Part shown: positions 56,401-64,000 of the stretch, one piece after another | Layout: the number at the start of each line of letters is the position of its first letter | How positions within the stretch are numbered: position 1 is the first letter of the stretch | Assembly (NCBI GenBank): GCA_951640165.1 | Contig: OX621241.1 | Location: forward strand, 16,187,001 to 16,251,000 | DNA: 64,000 bases | DNA from: Pseudoips prasinana | Taxonomy: Eukaryota; Arthropoda; Insecta; Lepidoptera; Nolidae | Direction of reading: 5' to 3' | Position numbers and translations under genes: made by a program | Notes under the pieces: model-generated | Databases searched by the model: none | What the model was told of the DNA's origin: nothing | The model's input: the letters and a program-made list of their open reading frames with translations, nothing else

Positions 56401-58217
56401 GTGATTTACTAACATAGACCATAGACTTGGATCCATGATCAACTTTGACTTAGTTAAAAATACTAAATAAACATCAAACAAAAATTAAAATAACTACACA
56501 CCTCTTCATAAGGAATACTGTAGCCATTGTTAAACTATTGTGTTAGGGATATGGGATACTTGACATATTAATATATTTACAAGTTATAATGTTAACTATA
56601 ATAACCGGGATCTTTTCAGGCTTTCAAGACCACTGTCTCCAGTTCCTGCAAATGTTGTAATAGCTGACAACTTAAGTGACGAAACAGACTGTAGTGCAGA
56701 AATAGCGGAAGAAACTTTATCTCATCTACACAATGGTGCCAGCCAAGACGAGGAACTATCGCCCAAAGAGACAGGAAATCTCTTAGAAGAGAAAGATCGT
56801 ATCAGCCGACAAAGTTTTGATGAGACCATACTTACCGATGTAGTAGATAGGCAAGAATTATCTGGCACCAGAGAAAAGTGCCATAGTATTGGGGAAAAAT
56901 ATAAGCCACAGAAAAGTGTAACAGAGGCGCAGCAGAGCCCAACTATGGCGAGAGATATGAGTGTGGACGGCTTACATAACTTAACTGGACAAATTGATCA
57001 AACTGAATGTGGCTTTCCACTTCCTTTATTTGAAGACGGCTACCTTTGTTTACCTTACTTATCTTTGCAATACCTGGACCTCCTATCAGACCCTGCTGTC
57101 CATGGTTTTGTTGTAGGCGCATCTAATGTACTATTTAAACAGAAGAGGCAGCTTTTTGACGTGTTGGTAGAGTTGAATGAAATGAGGATAGAAACGGCCG
57201 ACATGGTACTTAGGAGGCAACTCGCCCTCGGCACAGAGGATCTCCGCTTCGCTGATCACTTGGTGCGATACGGACCAACTCAAGGCGATGCCTGGATACG
57301 AGACCAATTCGCAAGTTACTTAATTTATCTTCTAAGGACATCTTTGCTGCCAGGTGACTGTAATAGTTATATAATTCTTCACCTTATGTTGTGTCGGAAT
57401 TAGCAATAATAAAATGTTTTCCGCTTTTTCAGAAGGCAGTCGGGAAATGGACTCGTACAATGCTCTATTTATGTCAGCTTTTAAAGCGACCCCTGCGTAT
57501 CAAAAGTGGTTGCAGAACACAAACAACGGCGAAGTTGAATCGTTCTTGAATCTAGTGCCCATGCATCCATTTTCTGGGCAACTGTCTGTAGCTGATATGA
57601 AATTGAAGTTTGCTCAGTAAGTGTAATATTATTATTACCACTGCAGATTTCTCAAAAATAACTTCTGAACTCAGTGAAGACAGATGGATGGCTAACGCAA
57701 TTGCATAGCAGTTGCATTTGTGTGTTCCATACTAAACTCATCTATTCTTACGGGAATAATATAGGATACTTTTTACTTGAGTACGTACTTCTTTAAAGAA
57801 AGTATTCAATATGACAAAAAACTAAGTCATTTCAGTGTCTAATACTTTTACAACCTTTATACAAACCAAACGAATCATGTATTGAGTTGATTGGTAATGC
57901 GGTTCCTCTCCTGCAGCACGATGTCGACGACGGAGGGCGGGCGCAAGGTGACGGCGGCGGTGGCGAGCACGGGCCGCGCCGTGGCCACCACGTCCCGCGC
58001 CGTGGGCGGGGCGCTGTCGCAGGCGCGCGGCGCCTTGTCGGGCTGGTGGAGCGCCCTCACGCAGCCCGCGCCCGACGCGCTCTCAGCTGACGCGCTGGAA
58101 CCCGAGCCCACGCTCGACGCGCCGCCCGACAACCGCACAGAGCGCGTCTCCCCCGAGCCCCCCGACAAAGCCATCGACGACCATGCCGTCGAACTCTCTA
58201 AAATCCGAGTCGTCTAA
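47336..58217 (+). CDS. AVL9: AVL9 homologue (late secretory pathway), complete, 7 exons, 630 aa
   Basis: Seven exons (47336-47404, 47604-47801, 53454-53670, 56048-56237, 56620-57353, 57433-57616, 57917-58217) join in phase through GT-AG sites into 1,893 nt, i.e. 630 codons and TAA. The family usually has about 650 residues in animals. Family marks: IIVVGFHHKKGCQVE near the N-terminus, ALPDGSHN, SVQKSVCVVCRVPLFG, HKALLLFKLMLLRRKVLIY, the C-terminal GYLCLPYLSLQYLDLLSD and GFVVGASNVLF, DLRFADHLVR, HPFSGQLSVADMKLKF, and a Ser/Ala/Gly tail ending LSGWWSAL. AVL9 belongs to the longin/DENN-related proteins; the yeast member acts in transport from Golgi to plasma membrane, and human AVL9 in cell migration and polarity. 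Residues about 225-335 are an acidic, poorly conserved linker. Intron 2 (5.65 kb) carries two LINEs. Confidence 0.93.
47604..47801 (+). CDS. AVL9: AVL9 exon 2 (residues 24-89)
   Basis: Acceptor GGCTTTTAG and donor GAG|GTAAAC. 66 codons (VEHCYPELVVGHPSE ... VYGVSCFRQIPVE). Aligns with the N-terminal longin/uDENN-like region of the family. Confidence 0.9.
47805..47960. other. Start of AVL9 intron 2
   Basis: Short AT-rich stretch between exon 2 and the tail of the first LINE. Nothing else seen. Confidence 0.5.
47963..50310 (-). mobile_element. 5'-truncated LINE with (TTTGA)n tail (CR1/L2-group type)
   Basis: On the minus strand the element runs from about 50310 to 47963. Downstream of the RT ORF come AATAAA (47994-47989) and a repeated TTTGA tail (plus-strand CAAATCAAATCAAATC). 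The 5' break is just before the end of the endonuclease domain. It lies in AVL9 intron 2, antisense to the gene. Confidence 0.75.
48062..50290 (-). CDS. Reverse transcriptase ORF of the truncated LINE, intact frame (742 codons)
   Basis: Begins with the last endonuclease block (KLDHCLIT ... SDHYPVLF), then an uncharacterised linker (GWNKHVSGAHREARTHYQTW). RT motifs follow: TRGKSPGHDGLSVEHLK, VVPIIKD, SNYRPISLATIVAK, FGFKPGLST, FACFLDLSRAFD, GVRQGGLSSPRLFN and ISYADDMALLSP (catalytic YADD). C-terminal region FKYLGHWVTDDL and MLVRRFARC. The upstream Met is only the first start codon in the open frame; the true protein began further upstream. Most like the CR1/L2/Daphne group; clade uncertain. 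Confidence 0.75.
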   Translation of the reverse strand: MFPFVFVLTRKSKLDHCLITSAAKDLVTHASVSYGVYQSDHYPVLFKCNLSKVNQKISAQNSVSNKVRWGERSSEQINNYYEYCNDKLKLIDFPSECLECSHKICNNVDHFKLIDNLYFNIVSTLQDGAVHTYVGSDCIRRHKYVTGWNKHVSGAHREARTHYQTWLLHGSPTQGTIYQKMRDTRRIFKTKLKFVQNNQQQIKLDILAKSHTKKDFSKFWKTMNKLKAKPSLPASVAGLSEPKDIANLFKNNFSVRSPLKTGRRVSDEGGFSGSGELAIMFTAKQVGAVIKRMTRGKSPGHDGLSVEHLKHAGLHLHRVLALLFNLCISHNYLPQDLMHTVVVPIIKDRTGDSSDVSNYRPISLATIVAKILDSLLDQQLAQHIELHDAQFGFKPGLSTESAILCLKQTVQYYTSRKTPVFACFLDLSRAFDLVSYDVLWEKLQSDTTVPNEITSLFCYWYNNQRNSVKWAEAHSDVYWMECGVRQGGLSSPRLFNLYINRLIGELSRARVGCHIDSICMNNISYADDMALLSPTIGALRTLVAICESYAVAHGLKYNVKKSELIMFKASALNYSDVPGVSLCGTPLAWVKKFKYLGHWVTDDLKDNTDIERERRSLAVRCNMLVRRFARCTDEVKITLFKAFCQSFYTCSLWTSFTQRTYSDLRVQYNNAFRILLGRAWRCSASGMFAEAHTDDFYAIIRKRTASMNGRLRTATNSLLKVFSDRWDSPLLRHWVRIHTVFN
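50369..53302 (-). mobile_element. CR1-clade LINE with 12-bp target-site duplication
   Basis: GTGTATCGAAAA occurs at 50369-50380 and 53291-53302. Between them a minus-strand element runs from about 53290 to a 3' (AAT)n-type tail at 50384-50412. It keeps almost all of the second ORF and ends at its 5' side just before that ORF. It lies in AVL9 intron 2, same orientation as the LINE to its left and opposite to AVL9. Confidence 0.85.
50464..53290 (-). pseudogene. CR1 endonuclease/reverse transcriptase ORF2, one frameshift
   Basis: The APE endonuclease comes first: MYTNIQSVTSKLDLF, ISETWL, GGVAIY, MGDFNYRGVKW, SFLDLILT and GKSDHSCL. RT follows: PDSAPGPDEIP, TPIFKKGNK, NYRPISLTSVVCK, HGFCPRRST, VIYLDYEKAFDKV, SGVPQGSVLGP and SFFADDTKIF. 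At about 50918 a one-base loss shifts the frame; the C-terminal part continues in another frame to 50464 (VWSPYFVKDVDLLEKVQR..., NRVVKEWNKLP). This single lesion is the only one I see. The order and sequence are those of arthropod CR1 elements. Confidence 0.85.
53454..53670 (+). CDS. AVL9: AVL9 exon 3 (residues 90-162)
   Basis: Acceptor TTATTCTACAG and donor GAAG|GTATTT. Starts QVLQKTEDMTRSSVQKSVC. A second AG (TTTTGCAG at 53463) could be used instead and would remove four residues; the upstream one keeps the spacing of the family. Outgoing phase 1. Confidence 0.85.
53705..53905 (-). repeat. LINE-like 3' end, copy 2
   Basis: Near-identical to 42100-42310. Here the minus-strand tail is longer (ATTATTTCATTTCATCATCATT...). 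It starts only 35 bp after the AVL9 exon 3 donor. Confidence 0.6.
54718..55033 (-). mobile_element. CTAG-headed Helitron-like repeat, longest copy
   Basis: CTAGCTGTGCCCCGCGGTTT ... 'catacatacagacaaacagac' ... ATTTTATTATATGTATAGAT, about 316 bp, without coding capacity. Heads at 12205 and 37924 and the reverse end at 41170 are of the same family. Confidence 0.55.
55512..55700 (-). mobile_element. 3' end of an RTE LINE
   Basis: On the minus strand: GRPLTKWTDHFARVAGRRWM (...GRPPTRWTDDL in the 29 kb copy), AAQDQPLWRSLG, then GTCCAGCAGTGGACGTCTTTCGGCT and an (ATG)n tail. Only about 190 bp remain. Confidence 0.8.
55705..56045. other. End of AVL9 intron 3
   Basis: AT-rich with no named feature. 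The branch region and the acceptor TCTTTTCAG of exon 4 lie at the end. Confidence 0.4.
56048..56237 (+). CDS. AVL9: AVL9 exon 4 (residues 162-225)
   Basis: Acceptor TCTTTTCAG and donor TTGT|GTAAGT. Carries WRHKALLLFKLMLLRRKVLI, matching the conserved core in which a hydrophobic stretch precedes KVLFY. Confidence 0.9.
56240..56618. other. AVL9 intron 4
   Basis: About 380 bp with no repeat or extra exon recognised. Confidence 0.5.
56620..57353 (+). CDS. AVL9: AVL9 exon 5 (residues 225-470)
   Basis: Acceptor GATCTTTTCAG and donor CCAG|GTGACT. The first half is an acidic Ser/Glu-rich linker. The second half holds FPLPLFEDGYLCLPYLSLQY, HGFVVGASNVLFKQKRQLFD and LRFADHLVRYG. Incoming phase 2, outgoing phase 1. 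Confidence 0.9.
57433..57616 (+). CDS. AVL9: AVL9 exon 6 (residues 470-531)
   Basis: Acceptor CGCTTTTTCAG and donor GCTCA|GTAAGT. Encodes EGSREMDSYNALFMSAFKAT ... HPFSGQLSVADMKLKFA, the C-terminal conserved block. The short intron before it is 79 bp. Confidence 0.9.
57617..57916. other. AVL9 intron 6
   Basis: 300 bp AT-rich intron that ends abruptly at the GC-rich exon 7. Confidence 0.5.
57917..58217 (+). CDS. AVL9: AVL9 exon 7 (residues 531-630, stop)
   Basis: Acceptor CTCTCCTGCAG. It starts by completing a His codon, then TMSTTEGGRKVTAAVASTGR..., and ends KIRVV-TAA at 58217. Extremely GC-rich compared with the other six exons. The pattern TTSRAV..GGALSQARGALSGWW corresponds to the conserved tail of the family. 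Confidence 0.88.
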
Positions 58218-60080
58218 CCCAGTGTGATATTTTAGTATATTGTTTCGTTTGTTCGTTGAATCCGTTCGACTAAGACTTTTCTATGATTGGAATACCTATA
58301 CTAGGATCGGAATCAATATTCAATCATGTAAATATTAATCCTTAGGACTGTTACATACTATGAATTATTGTTTATATATTTCTATTTATGCAAATAATTT
58401 GTGAATTTTGTATCCGTATTTCATATTGTTGTGTATCTATATTTATAGCACAAAGTCGCTTGACTGTGTACCATAGAGATATAAGTTGTGTTGTTTGGAA
58501 TGTCCATAGATTTTAGTTTATACACAATCACTTTTTAATGTAGTGGTTTGCTATTTTACAGTACTTATATGCATATTAGTGTTACCACAGATAATAACAG
58601 TCAACAACGAAATTTACTGTCTTTATATAAGTGTATAATTTCTTGGAATGATGCAAGTACACACTCGCAGAAGACCCTTAGGATAGAACTCCAAACGTTA
58701 ATCAAATTCGAAAGTCACTAAAAATACAACTTTTACTTATGATCTTTTTAAAAACAGGTGCTCCACAACAGAGGAGACAGAATGATTCTCTAGACTCATA
58801 AGCAGAAAGATTTGCAACTTCAAAGTTTACTTTTATTATGTAAATTAAACACCTGTTTTACTAATTTATGTGTCTTTAGATGTATGGTTCAAATAAAATT
58901 TGTATTAACAAAATATCGGTATAGGTAAAATCAGTATAGACTTTTTAACATATTAGGACGACATGCCCATTTGCTTTCCATAAGTCTATCTTTCTCTTAG
59001 TGGTTCGACCCATTTTAACCTAACTCCACTGATTAGATCAGAACGGGCCTATCAAGTGGGGCTGATATACTGGATTACGTATAATAGTTGAAAGAAAACG
59101 GTTGACTCACGACTCTGTGCTGCATCATAAATGACGTTGTTAACGTAGGAGGCTTTCACTGGTTCACTGGTCAGTTATAACATGAGATAATCATCATCAT
59201 CATTAGTCCGCACTAATATGCTAGTGGGTGTGGTTTCCGCACTTAGTCCCGATGTGGACCATTGTACGTGTAATCTGGGATAATATAACAACACCCGATT
59301 ATCCATGTTTTGTCGCTTAATAATGTGTTAACATAATTATTGTTAAGTTAAAAGTGCAATTGGGATGTGCACATGTAGCGTTGAATTTAAACCTTAAATC
59401 GTGATTATTATTATTAAAACAACTTACAAATTGTCTTTTCGCGTTTTTCCTATTACTATAGGGGTTGGCTCAAAGTCACTCACGTGGCAGCTAAATACTA
59501 TAATTAGCAGGTAATAGATTATAAAATATTTGACGTGAAACTTAACTTGCTCTCAGAGTCACGAAATTAAATCCTGAAATTGTTCAAGACTGGAATCGAA
59601 CACACGAATTCCTGGGCTTACATCGATTCATATCGAGCGATGTGAGTCGACGAGAATGGTCTCGTCATTAAATGATACATTCAAGTGAAATCGAAGTGCC
59701 AAAAATGGGATAAGAAGCACGGTCTAAATATCTGTCTGTTTAGAACTTACTGTTCGTACTCGCAACGTCGCCGTGTCCGTCATCTGCGGGCGCACTTTTC
59801 TGTTTAATTAATTATTTTAAGGTAGGCTGCTTGCACTTCGAAGCTGCTTCTCTGTGTCGGCAATGTCCCTATTGATACGTAGCATATTAATTTAGAGAAT
59901 CGTCTTCAGTTAGTTTGCTCCCAGTGCTCTAGTAACATCTAAGTTAAGCTAAGTGAGGGTTACATAATCCAGATATTACAGACACCAAGAGCTCTACTTC
60001 CAACTCGCCTGCTGACTCTAATAAAATCCTCCAGAAAGATACGGTCCCAACAATTATGTAACTGTATACTCTCGGCGGCG
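58218..60080 (+). other. AVL9 3'UTR and intergenic region
   Basis: The first clear polyadenylation signal on the plus strand is AATAAA at 58892-58897, about 675 bp after the stop. Later AT-rich signals exist too. At 59183-59290 a (CATCAT)-headed segment ('catcatcatcattagtccgcactaatatgc') looks like another minus-strand repeat tail. Confidence 0.4.
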
Positions 60081-60084
60081 AACA

Positions 60085-60292
60085 TCAGAATATTATCACC
60101 CCATCTCATCCCGTGGGGCGGGGAGGGGGGTCTACCCGAGGAAATATCTACCAGAGGACGGGCAGCAGTTTCTTTCCGAGTACTATGACCATCATACTTC
60201 GCCAAGCGTGGCGAATAGGGCACATCCCCCAAATGATTTATGTGGGAGGCTTTTGTCCAGCAGTGGTCTTCTTACAGCTGATATGATGATAC
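60085..60292 (+). repeat. RTE-tailed dispersed repeat, copy 2
   Basis: Shares 'caccccatctcatc.c....aatatctaccagaggacgggcagcag...tactatgaccatcatact' with 28225-28435. It ends with 'ggcttttgtccagcagtggtcttcttacagctgatatgatgat', the same 3' end as the RTE LINE at 31790-31830. A shared LINE tail is what an RTE-mobilised non-autonomous element would have. Confidence 0.65.
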
Positions 60293-60299
60293 TCGTTCT

Positions 60300-61090
60300 C
60301 TGTGTATCTTAGCGAGTGCGTACTAGCACCATGCCGCTCATAAATTGTAAAAATTGAACATTCGTAGTCTAAGTCTAATAGATAAATGTAACTCTTTATT
60401 TTTTTATTGGTGCTCTTATAATCTCAAATATTACATTCCTATTTATTGGATTAGTCTAATAGTTTTTATTAATTGAGTATGTAAAGTCAGTAGTTTGTGA
60501 TCTTTTTGCTATTTTTTACCATAGAATTATTAATGTCAAAATAAAGTTAAGTGTATACTAGAGTATATTTTAATTGTAATAGAAAGGTCTGGTTTGCTGA
60601 TGTGGCACGACGCTTAGTCAGCCATTGGATCATACGTATAATGACGCCATATTGGTTATTTATATACTTATACGCTTCACTCCGCTTTGATAGAAGCCGG
60701 ACCTAATTTGTTTCTATATCTATCATACTTACTTAGACGTTGCATTAAATTTAAATGCTCTAGTATATACTCACTATATAGTTAATTGAGGCTATTTCTG
60801 AGATTATACTACAATTTTAATAAATTAATTTTATTACTGTATTCTACAATTTTTTTATATCCTTCTCTGGCGGCATTCTTTTAACTAATTGTAGAGTATT
60901 TAGGTTGTGCTTCCAAACACTTAGTTTAATTTGTACTTAAGTTTATGCTTGGTCCCAATTCTGATTAACTTATTAAAAAAATATTAATTAAGTACATTAC
61001 ATTTGTTTTTAACACAGTTTTTATGAGGAGGTCAGCGTAAATTCATTTACGTCAATTTAATTGAATGCCTATCAATGGACTAAGATCAGA
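60300..61090. other. Intergenic, no gene recognised
   Basis: AT-rich with nothing named. Confidence 0.4.
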
Positions 61091-61094
61091 AGAG

Positions 61095-61142
61095 ACATGT
61101 TTTATAGCAACGTGATGCTTATCACGTTGCTATAAAACATGT
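61095..61142. repeat. Perfect palindrome, 22-bp arms, 4-nt loop
   Basis: ACATGTTTTATAGCAACGTG(AT), loop GCTT, then the exact complement. It is 48 bp with no mismatch, between two convergent genes. Confidence 0.9.
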
Positions 61143-61149
61143 TTTCTAA

Positions 61150-62129
61150 TTACGCGCTCGAAGAGAAATATTCAAAAAGCTTGACGGTTTTGAAAACGCC
61201 GTGCTTTTTTCTCACAGTTTTTACAGAAAGCCATATAATGACATTTCGATTAGTTTAGTTGAGTTGTAGGCAGAATTGTCACTATTACAAAATAGTGTAT
61301 TTTGGCAACTCTACCAATTTGCGTTATATTCTAGTTAGTGATCTCTGTAACCTACTTTATTGTTGATGTTATTCTAAAACGCATTGTTTTCTTTGTTTCT
61401 TGAAGTGCGTTAAGATCTAATAAAAATGATAGTTGTAATATGTCATCCTTAATACGATATTAATTCAAAGAAAACATTCTCTCAATTTGTTCAAATGCAA
61501 AACAATGCTCTCTATGATGTTGAAACTATTTTGTAACTGTAAATTACATAAATGTACGGGAGCAACCGCGCACCTACGATTGTAAATCTTGATGATGTGT
61601 TTTACTTGCCAATATCTAATATTGTAAACAAATAAAGTATTATAAATGTGACATATACTGTGTTAGTTTCGTTTGTTAGCCGTGAATGTAAAAGGTAAAT
61701 ACGTTCAATAGTGAATTTTGTTTTATTTATCATTCTGCAATGGGGTGAAAGAAAACCCAATCGGGTCGATGCACGTCACAACTCTCTAGAAATCGTACAT
61801 CAAAAACAACAATAAGTACACTTAACTTTACATTATCACAATACTGGGTTGATCTTATTAAATGCAAAACAATCGTCAAAGCAAAAGAAATCGTCTCTTG
61901 CAAAGTGAAACAATATTCTAGTCTGAAATTCTCTGGTCACATCGGAGTCAATAATATCTTGTCTACATTTTCTAATAATATAAAACTAGGCCGAGCCATG
62001 CCATCGTTAGGGCATGCAACATCTCCCGGTCGCCATCGAATCCGCCGACCGGTCGAGTCTAGTAGCTTCGGCCGTCGAGAGGGAAGGCTCGCGGGGCACG
62101 AATGCGAAAATAGGCGAGTCTGTTTCGAG
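61150..62129. other. Region between convergent genes, 3'UTR of the minus-strand gene
   Basis: TTTATT at 61722-61727 gives AATAAA on the minus strand about 400 bp after the stop at 62130: a likely poly(A) signal. A plus-strand AATAAA occurs near 61631. The two genes may end within a few hundred bases of each other if AVL9 has a long 3'UTR. Confidence 0.4.
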
Positions 62130-62947
62130 TCAGACGGCGGAGTCCGGCTCGTCCCACGGCCACGGTGGGTCCGAGTCCAACGCGTCCTGGCGCCATAGCG
62201 CGCGCGATCCGTCGGACACGCCGCGCAGTAGTCGCAGGTTGTACGGCTCGATCATGTTGCCCAGCGACGCGCCGCTGTCCTCGCGCGTCGGCCGCTCCTT
62301 GTGCTCGGGCAGCAGATCGAAGGCGGCGCCCACGTCGCGCGGCGATTCCAGCTCCGTGACGTCGGAGCGCGGCGAGAGCTCAGCGCTGGGCGTGGCGTCG
62401 GGCGCGCCGCCCAGCGTGGACGCGTCGCTGGGCGGCGCGGGCGAGCCCAGGCCGGGCGACACCAGCGGCACGGACTCGTCGTCGCTGGCCGAGGAGCGCG
62501 CGGGGCTGCGGTCGCGTTCGCCGGAGCCGCGCGCCAGCAGGCGGTCGCGCAGGCGCGTGAGGCGCTCGGCCGAGCTCACCTTGCGCAGCATGTCGGCGGT
62601 GCGGCGCAGGCCGCGCAGCGCCAGGTCGGTGCGCGGCGAGGCGGGCGCGGCGGCCGGCTCCTCGGCCGAGCGCGAGCGCGGCGCCATGGCGGCCAGCGGC
62701 GCGTCCTCCACCAGCAGCGACGACGGGCGCGAGCGCGGCGCGGCGGGCGGCCGGGGCCGCGCGCTGAATGTGATCTGTCCGTCCGAATCCGAGTCCTCCT
62801 CGTTCTCCACGTTGAAGGTGACGGCGGGAACGTCTTTAGGCGCCCGGCGCCGGAAGCTGCCGCCGCCTTTGAGGATGGAGGGGTCGCGACGCGGCGCCGG
62901 GGGGCTGCATCGAGGCGTGCTGCGCAGCTGCAGAGTACTCTCCTCGT
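62130..62947 (-). CDS. Last coding exon of an unidentified GC-rich gene (about 272 codons)
   Basis: Acceptor CGTACGTTTCAG precedes 62947. The frame (incoming phase 1) runs to a TGA at 62130. Visible stretches: RRDPSILKGGGSFRR, DVPAVTFNVENEEDSDSDGQ, a Pro/Ala/Ser/Arg-rich middle, LALRGLRRTADMLRKVSSAE followed by RLTRLRDRLLAR (basic, possibly helical), many Ser-Pro sites, and a C-terminus MIEPYNLRLLRGVSDGSRAL with DSDPPWPWDEPDS. It is mostly disordered in character, with no domain I know. The strong GC bias leaves other frames open, but only this one has the acceptor, an acidic SDSD block and a well-placed stop. Upstream exons lie right of the window or were not recognised. A start at 62810 is not needed; that Met is a GTG valine. 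Confidence 0.6.
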
Positions 62948-62959
62948 CTGAAACGTACG

Positions 62960-64000
62960 CTTTGGTTTATTAAGCCGGAGAAAATTGATCGGTAGAACCA
63001 CGGAGAGAGGAGCCGGTCGGGGAGACCGCTGCCTACGACGCTACGAGGGACGGAAATCAAACTACGGTCTGTAACTTCTGTATATTTATTACTCCGTAAA
63101 TAGTAGAAATTTTCACCTACCGAGAGGAGGAATGGTACATTGATTTGAATTTATACATAACCTAAGGGGACCGATTGTGACCCGATAATAATATCACATT
63201 AAATATCTTATTTACACTATGGAATAGTGAGTTTTTAAATCCTACCACTACTCTGGAACTATGATACACATTATGTTATCTACGATATTACAAGGACTTT
63301 AAAAACCTATCAACACGAAGAATCGAATGTATAATATACGATCCGAAATATATACCTGGACTGGTACGTTTTGCCTGTTATACATGATTGTATCTACTTT
63401 AACTCCTAGGAACAAATATGTAGTAACAACCTTAAACATTTATCAAACTATCTTGCTTCCTTAATATTGTTAGTCACGATGACATGACACTTGATATGTA
63501 TATTTTTACATATTTTTTCCAATAACTTTTTACAAATATGTATTTAAAATCTTTAACTTTAGCTGTACATACATTGTATAATCTATGGAACATAATATTA
63601 TGAAAATATGGAAATAGTACACATGATAAAATGATACATTTTACTGGAATGCATGATGAAAAATAATTTCAATTCTAACAAACTATCGGCCATTGCGTAT
63701 GTGCAATAGCCAGGAATTAACAAATATCATAAATAATTACTTTAAATATTTGGATGTTGTTATTTACATTGCTCATAATAAAACTAACTTTATAAATAAG
63801 TACATTCTTCAAATATAGACATAGGATATTTAGGAGTGCGAGCCGATAACTTGTACAAGATAATATAAATTTTGTACAAAATAAGATCCAAAAGTTTATT
63901 CGAAGACAAGAATTATTATTACACTATACCATCTATATCAAGACAATTTAAAACATAAATTTTAACTAAATGCGTAATACCTAGTATTTTTTCATTTAAA
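62960..64000 (-). other. Intron of the unidentified minus-strand gene
   Basis: Abruptly AT-rich after 63070. No further exon could be supported up to the window end. A short GC-richer piece at 62990-63060 may still be intron. Confidence 0.4.

Noticed and set aside
62014..62973. 319-codon plus-strand frame opposite the GC-rich exon
   Set aside because: Shadow of the minus-strand exon: Ser/Arg/Gly low complexity, with no acceptor, start context or motif. The minus-strand frame has an acceptor and a terminal stop.

Overview
The window reads as nuclear DNA of a moth or butterfly (Lepidoptera). It is AT-rich and intron-rich, with few coding exons and many repeats of kinds common in that order: tRNA-derived SINEs, RTE, CR1 and Jockey LINEs, a Copia element, MITEs, and Helitron-like units headed by CTAG. 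The species cannot be named from the sequence. No CRISPR array, operon or free-standing tRNA/rRNA gene was seen.

Layout. (1) 254-3.8 kb, minus strand: a four-exon gene for a transposase-like protein of about 835 residues. The exons join in phase and a non-coding first exon lies near a GC-rich block. (2) 8.35-39.2 kb, minus strand: the 5' end of a tousled-like kinase (tlk) gene. I reconstruct a 5'UTR exon at 39.1 kb, a start exon at 33.3 kb and a second coding exon at 8.4 kb. The 24.9 kb intron between the coding exons holds a Tc1 fragment, fold-back elements, three copies of one MITE, a Jockey remnant, several SINEs, GC-rich islands and a 5'-truncated RTE LINE with an exact 11-bp target-site duplication. 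The kinase domain would lie left of the window, so gene 1 is probably inside a tlk intron. (3) 40-46.1 kb: a repeat cluster with a nested SINE, paired fold-back repeats, an old Copia remnant and a young Copia fragment whose 3' end is also present as an inverted copy. (4) 47.3-58.2 kb, plus strand: a complete seven-exon AVL9 gene (630 codons plus stop), with two LINEs in opposite orientation to it in intron 2. (5) 62.1-62.95 kb, minus strand: the very GC-rich last coding exon of an unidentified gene, convergent with AVL9.

The host genes do different jobs: AVL9 in late secretory traffic, TLK in chromatin assembly and replication. The most notable observations are the transposase-like gene with a permuted antisense fragment of its own tail in its first intron, a predicted tlk upstream ORF whose stop overlaps the main start (ATGA), the Copia inverted dimer, and three perfect 20-22 bp-arm palindromes with almost no loop. 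Splice sites, phases and duplications were read by eye; nothing was searched or aligned by program.
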